From Flavobacteriaceae bacterium (GTDB lineage: Bacteria; Bacteroidota; Bacteroidia; Flavobacteriales; Flavobacteriaceae), in contig JALWYP010000104.1 of NCBI GenBank assembly GCA_026992695.1, positions 1 to 7,681 of the forward strand: DNA of 7,681 bases, in the 5' to 3' direction. A program made the translations under genes and the position numbers. The notes under the pieces were generated by a model that made no database searches, had not been told where the DNA came from, and was given only the letters and a program-made list of their open reading frames with translations. This document shows positions 6,412 through 7,681 of this stretch, piece by piece. How positions within the stretch are numbered: the first letter of the stretch is position 1; the number at the start of each line of letters is the position of its first letter.

Positions 6412-7461
6412 ATGAAAACAGTAATGTACACTGTAGCGGTAACCTTATGGCTCATCACCATAACAACGGTACAAGCACAAAACGACAAAACACAAACAAA
6501 AATTGAGCACCTGCAACAATCTAAAGAAACTATTGTAGCGGAAGAAAAAGATGCCTTAAAAAAAGAAGTAGAGCGCATCAATCAACAACTTGAAGAAAAT
6601 GTAATTACACCGGAAGAAGCCGATAAATTAAAACAAGAAGCAGCACAAAAACGCGCCCTAAACATCGAAAATAAATTAGCTATTGTTGATAATAAAATTG
6701 AACTCTTAAAACGCAATGGAAACGACACATTAACTATTGGCAGAAAGTCACTAATCATAGGTATATTTAGTGAAGGTGAAACTGTAAAGTATAAAACAAA
6801 AGAAAAACAAAAAAAATACGACATTCGTACGTATAACAACCCTGTTCTGGCTTTTGGAATTAACAATGTGATAGGAGACGGTGCGACGCTGGGAAACAGT
6901 GATTTTAAATTGGGTGGTAGCCGTTTTTTTGAAATGGGCTGGGAATGGGAAACCCGTGTGTTTAAAAACACGAATTGGTTGCGAGTAAATTACGGGTTTT
7001 CGTTTCAGTTTAACGGTCTAAAACCTACCGACAATAGATTTTTTGTAGATACCGGAGACCAAACCGCATTACAAACACATCCTCAAAATTTAAAAAAATC
7101 TAAATTTAGAGTAGATAATCTTGTTTTTCCGGTACATTTTGAGTTGGGTCCCTCTACAAAAGTTGAAAAAGAAAATTACATTAGATACCATACTTATAAC
7201 AAAATTAAAGTGGGATTAGGAGGATATGCAGGATTTAATCTTAGTACGCGCCAAAAATTAAGTTATAAATTAGACGGCGAAACCATTAACGAAAAAATAA
7301 AATCTTCCTTCAATACCAATGATTTTATCTATGGACTTAGCGGTTATATAGGTTGGAAAGATATGGCTTTGTATGCAAAATATGATTTAAACCCATTGTT
7401 TAAAAACAATCCTGTTGAGGTGCACAACCTTTCGTTAGGAATACGTTGGGTGTTAGATTAA
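6412..7461 (+). CDS. Exported coiled-coil plus outer-membrane beta-barrel protein of the sigma cassette
   Basis: Residues 1-22 are a signal peptide (cleavage near VQA|QN). Residues about 25-101 are a highly charged coiled coil (KIEHLQQSKETIVAEEKDAL, then EVERINQQLEENVITPEEADK and later RALNIENKLAIVDNKIELLK). The middle, ITPEEADKLKQEA, resembles the short SHOCT-like 'GxITxEEAxxLK' helical motif. From about residue 110 to 349 it alternates short polar and aromatic strands (RKSLIIGIF, FEMGWEWETRVF, WLRVNYGFSFQF, YIRYHTYNKIKVGLGGYAGF, FIYGLSGYIGWKDMALYAKY, LSLGIRWVLD), the look of a small outer-membrane beta-barrel of roughly 10-12 strands. It ends in Asp rather than the usual aromatic residue, though GIRWVL keeps the alternating pattern. 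It is third in line after the sigma and anti-sigma-like genes, 103 bases downstream. It may be a target or the sensory partner of that circuit; no enzymatic motif is seen. The ATG at 6412 gives the full signal peptide. Confidence 0.85.
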   Translation: MKTVMYTVAVTLWLITITTVQAQNDKTQTKIEHLQQSKETIVAEEKDALKKEVERINQQLEENVITPEEADKLKQEAAQKRALNIENKLAIVDNKIELLKRNGNDTLTIGRKSLIIGIFSEGETVKYKTKEKQKKYDIRTYNNPVLAFGINNVIGDGATLGNSDFKLGGSRFFEMGWEWETRVFKNTNWLRVNYGFSFQFNGLKPTDNRFFVDTGDQTALQTHPQNLKKSKFRVDNLVFPVHFELGPSTKVEKENYIRYHTYNKIKVGLGGYAGFNLSTRQKLSYKLDGETINEKIKSSFNTNDFIYGLSGYIGWKDMALYAKYDLNPLFKNNPVEVHNLSLGIRWVLD

Positions 7462-7488
7462 TCGTGAGAACTAACCTTTTTGATTATA

Positions 7489-7540
7489 AGACCTACTAGG
7501 TTTTTACTTGTCCGCCTATGGCGGAAAACCTAGTAGGTCT
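7489..7540. repeat. Large nested inverted repeat, likely bidirectional terminator or palindromic element
   Basis: AGACCTACTAGGTTTT (7489-7504) and AAAACCTAGTAGGTCT (7525-7540) are perfect 16-base inverted copies. Inside is a second hairpin: TCCGCC (7511-7516), TAT, GGCGGA (7520-7525, sharing its last base with the outer arm). The GC-rich inner stem stands out in this AT-rich region. No long T run follows on either strand, so it is not a textbook terminator. It lies 27 bases after the stop of the plus-strand barrel gene and before the end of a minus-strand gene, where a two-way terminator is expected. Each arm matches an arm of the 4847-4882 hairpin at 13-14 of 16 positions. Confidence 0.8.
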
Positions 7541-7568
7541 AATTACAATAATAGGGGTAAAACTATTG

Positions 7569-7583
7569 AAACCTGTGAGGTTT
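7569..7583. repeat. Small palindrome AAACCT-GTG-AGGTTT
   Basis: A perfect 6-base inverted repeat with a 3-base spacer lies just after the minus-strand stop at 7587-7589. It shares the ACCT...AGGT core with the larger repeats and could help end minus-strand transcription, although only a short T run (TTTT) follows on that strand, some bases away. Confidence 0.5.
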
Positions 7584-7586
7584 GTA

Positions 7587-7681
7587 TTATTGTTCTACTA
7601 TTTTTGTATAAACCGCTAAGCACTCTTCATCACAACCCGATACGCCATTTTCATCTATTTTGCTTAAACTTAGCTCGTTTT
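7587..7681 (-). CDS. C-terminal end of an unrecognised minus-strand protein (cut by window edge)
   Basis: Reading the minus strand from the right edge, one frame stays open for 30 codons and ends in TAA at 7589-7587. Its sequence is NELSLSKIDENGVSGCDEEC, then LAVYTKIVEQ. The composition is protein-like, with charged and turn residues and two cysteines spaced CxxxC, and the frame stops just before the palindrome cluster, as expected of a gene end. I do not recognise the family, and the rest of the gene is outside the window. A short open frame in AT-rich DNA could still be chance. Confidence 0.5.
   Translation of the reverse strand, partial: NELSLSKIDENGVSGCDEECLAVYTKIVEQ

Noticed and set aside
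6582..6971. A 129-codon minus-strand open frame inside the barrel gene
   Set aside because: It overlaps a well-supported plus-strand gene with signal peptide and barrel pattern, and its composition is that of an antisense shadow.
7489..7583. CRISPR array or attachment site
   Set aside because: The repeats are inverted hairpins, not regularly spaced direct repeats, and there is no integrase, cas gene or tRNA nearby.

Overview
The window looks like chromosome of a marine-type member of the Bacteroidetes, most probably family Flavobacteriaceae. The base composition is AT-rich. Protein styles are typical of the group: a carboxypeptidase-regulatory-domain TonB receptor, a DUF5689 lipoprotein with an acidic stretch right after the lipobox cysteine, and signal peptides ending in A|Q. 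Ribosome binding sites are weak and A-rich, and TAnnTTTG-type promoter boxes are present. No mobile element, phage gene, CRISPR array, tRNA or rRNA was seen.

Region 1 (1-4890) is an export and uptake block. At the left edge, on the minus strand, lies the N-terminal part of a secreted endonuclease/exonuclease/phosphatase-family enzyme, cut by the window edge. Divergent from it, across about 130 bases with two opposed candidate -7 boxes, is a two-gene operon: a 925-residue TonB-dependent outer-membrane receptor and, 20 bases later, a 471-residue lipoprotein (DUF5689 followed by a choice-of-anchor-J/MAM-like beta domain). The operon ends at a strong hairpin terminator with a GAAA loop. Inference: enzyme, surface lipoprotein and receptor could form a scavenging system in which a nucleic acid or phosphoester is cleaved outside the cell and the product is imported. 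The substrate is not proven by the sequence.

Region 2 (4891-7461) is a regulatory cassette. An ECF-like promoter (GCAACC, 16 bases, CGTCTA) precedes a 190-residue sigma-70-family factor that starts with TTG. Its 3' end overlaps by 20 bases a 267-residue single-pass membrane protein. That protein is placed and shaped like an anti-sigma factor but lacks the zinc-binding anti-sigma motif and any FecR-like region. About 100 bases further is a 349-residue exported protein with a periplasmic coiled coil and a predicted outer-membrane beta-barrel. Together they suggest an autoregulated envelope-sensing circuit spanning cytoplasm, inner membrane, periplasm and outer membrane.

Region 3 (7462-7681) is a convergent intergenic stretch with a large nested inverted repeat and a smaller palindrome. 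After it comes the C-terminal end of an unrecognised minus-strand gene running off the right edge. The large inverted repeat is related in sequence to the terminator at 4847-4882, so the two appear to belong to one repeat family.
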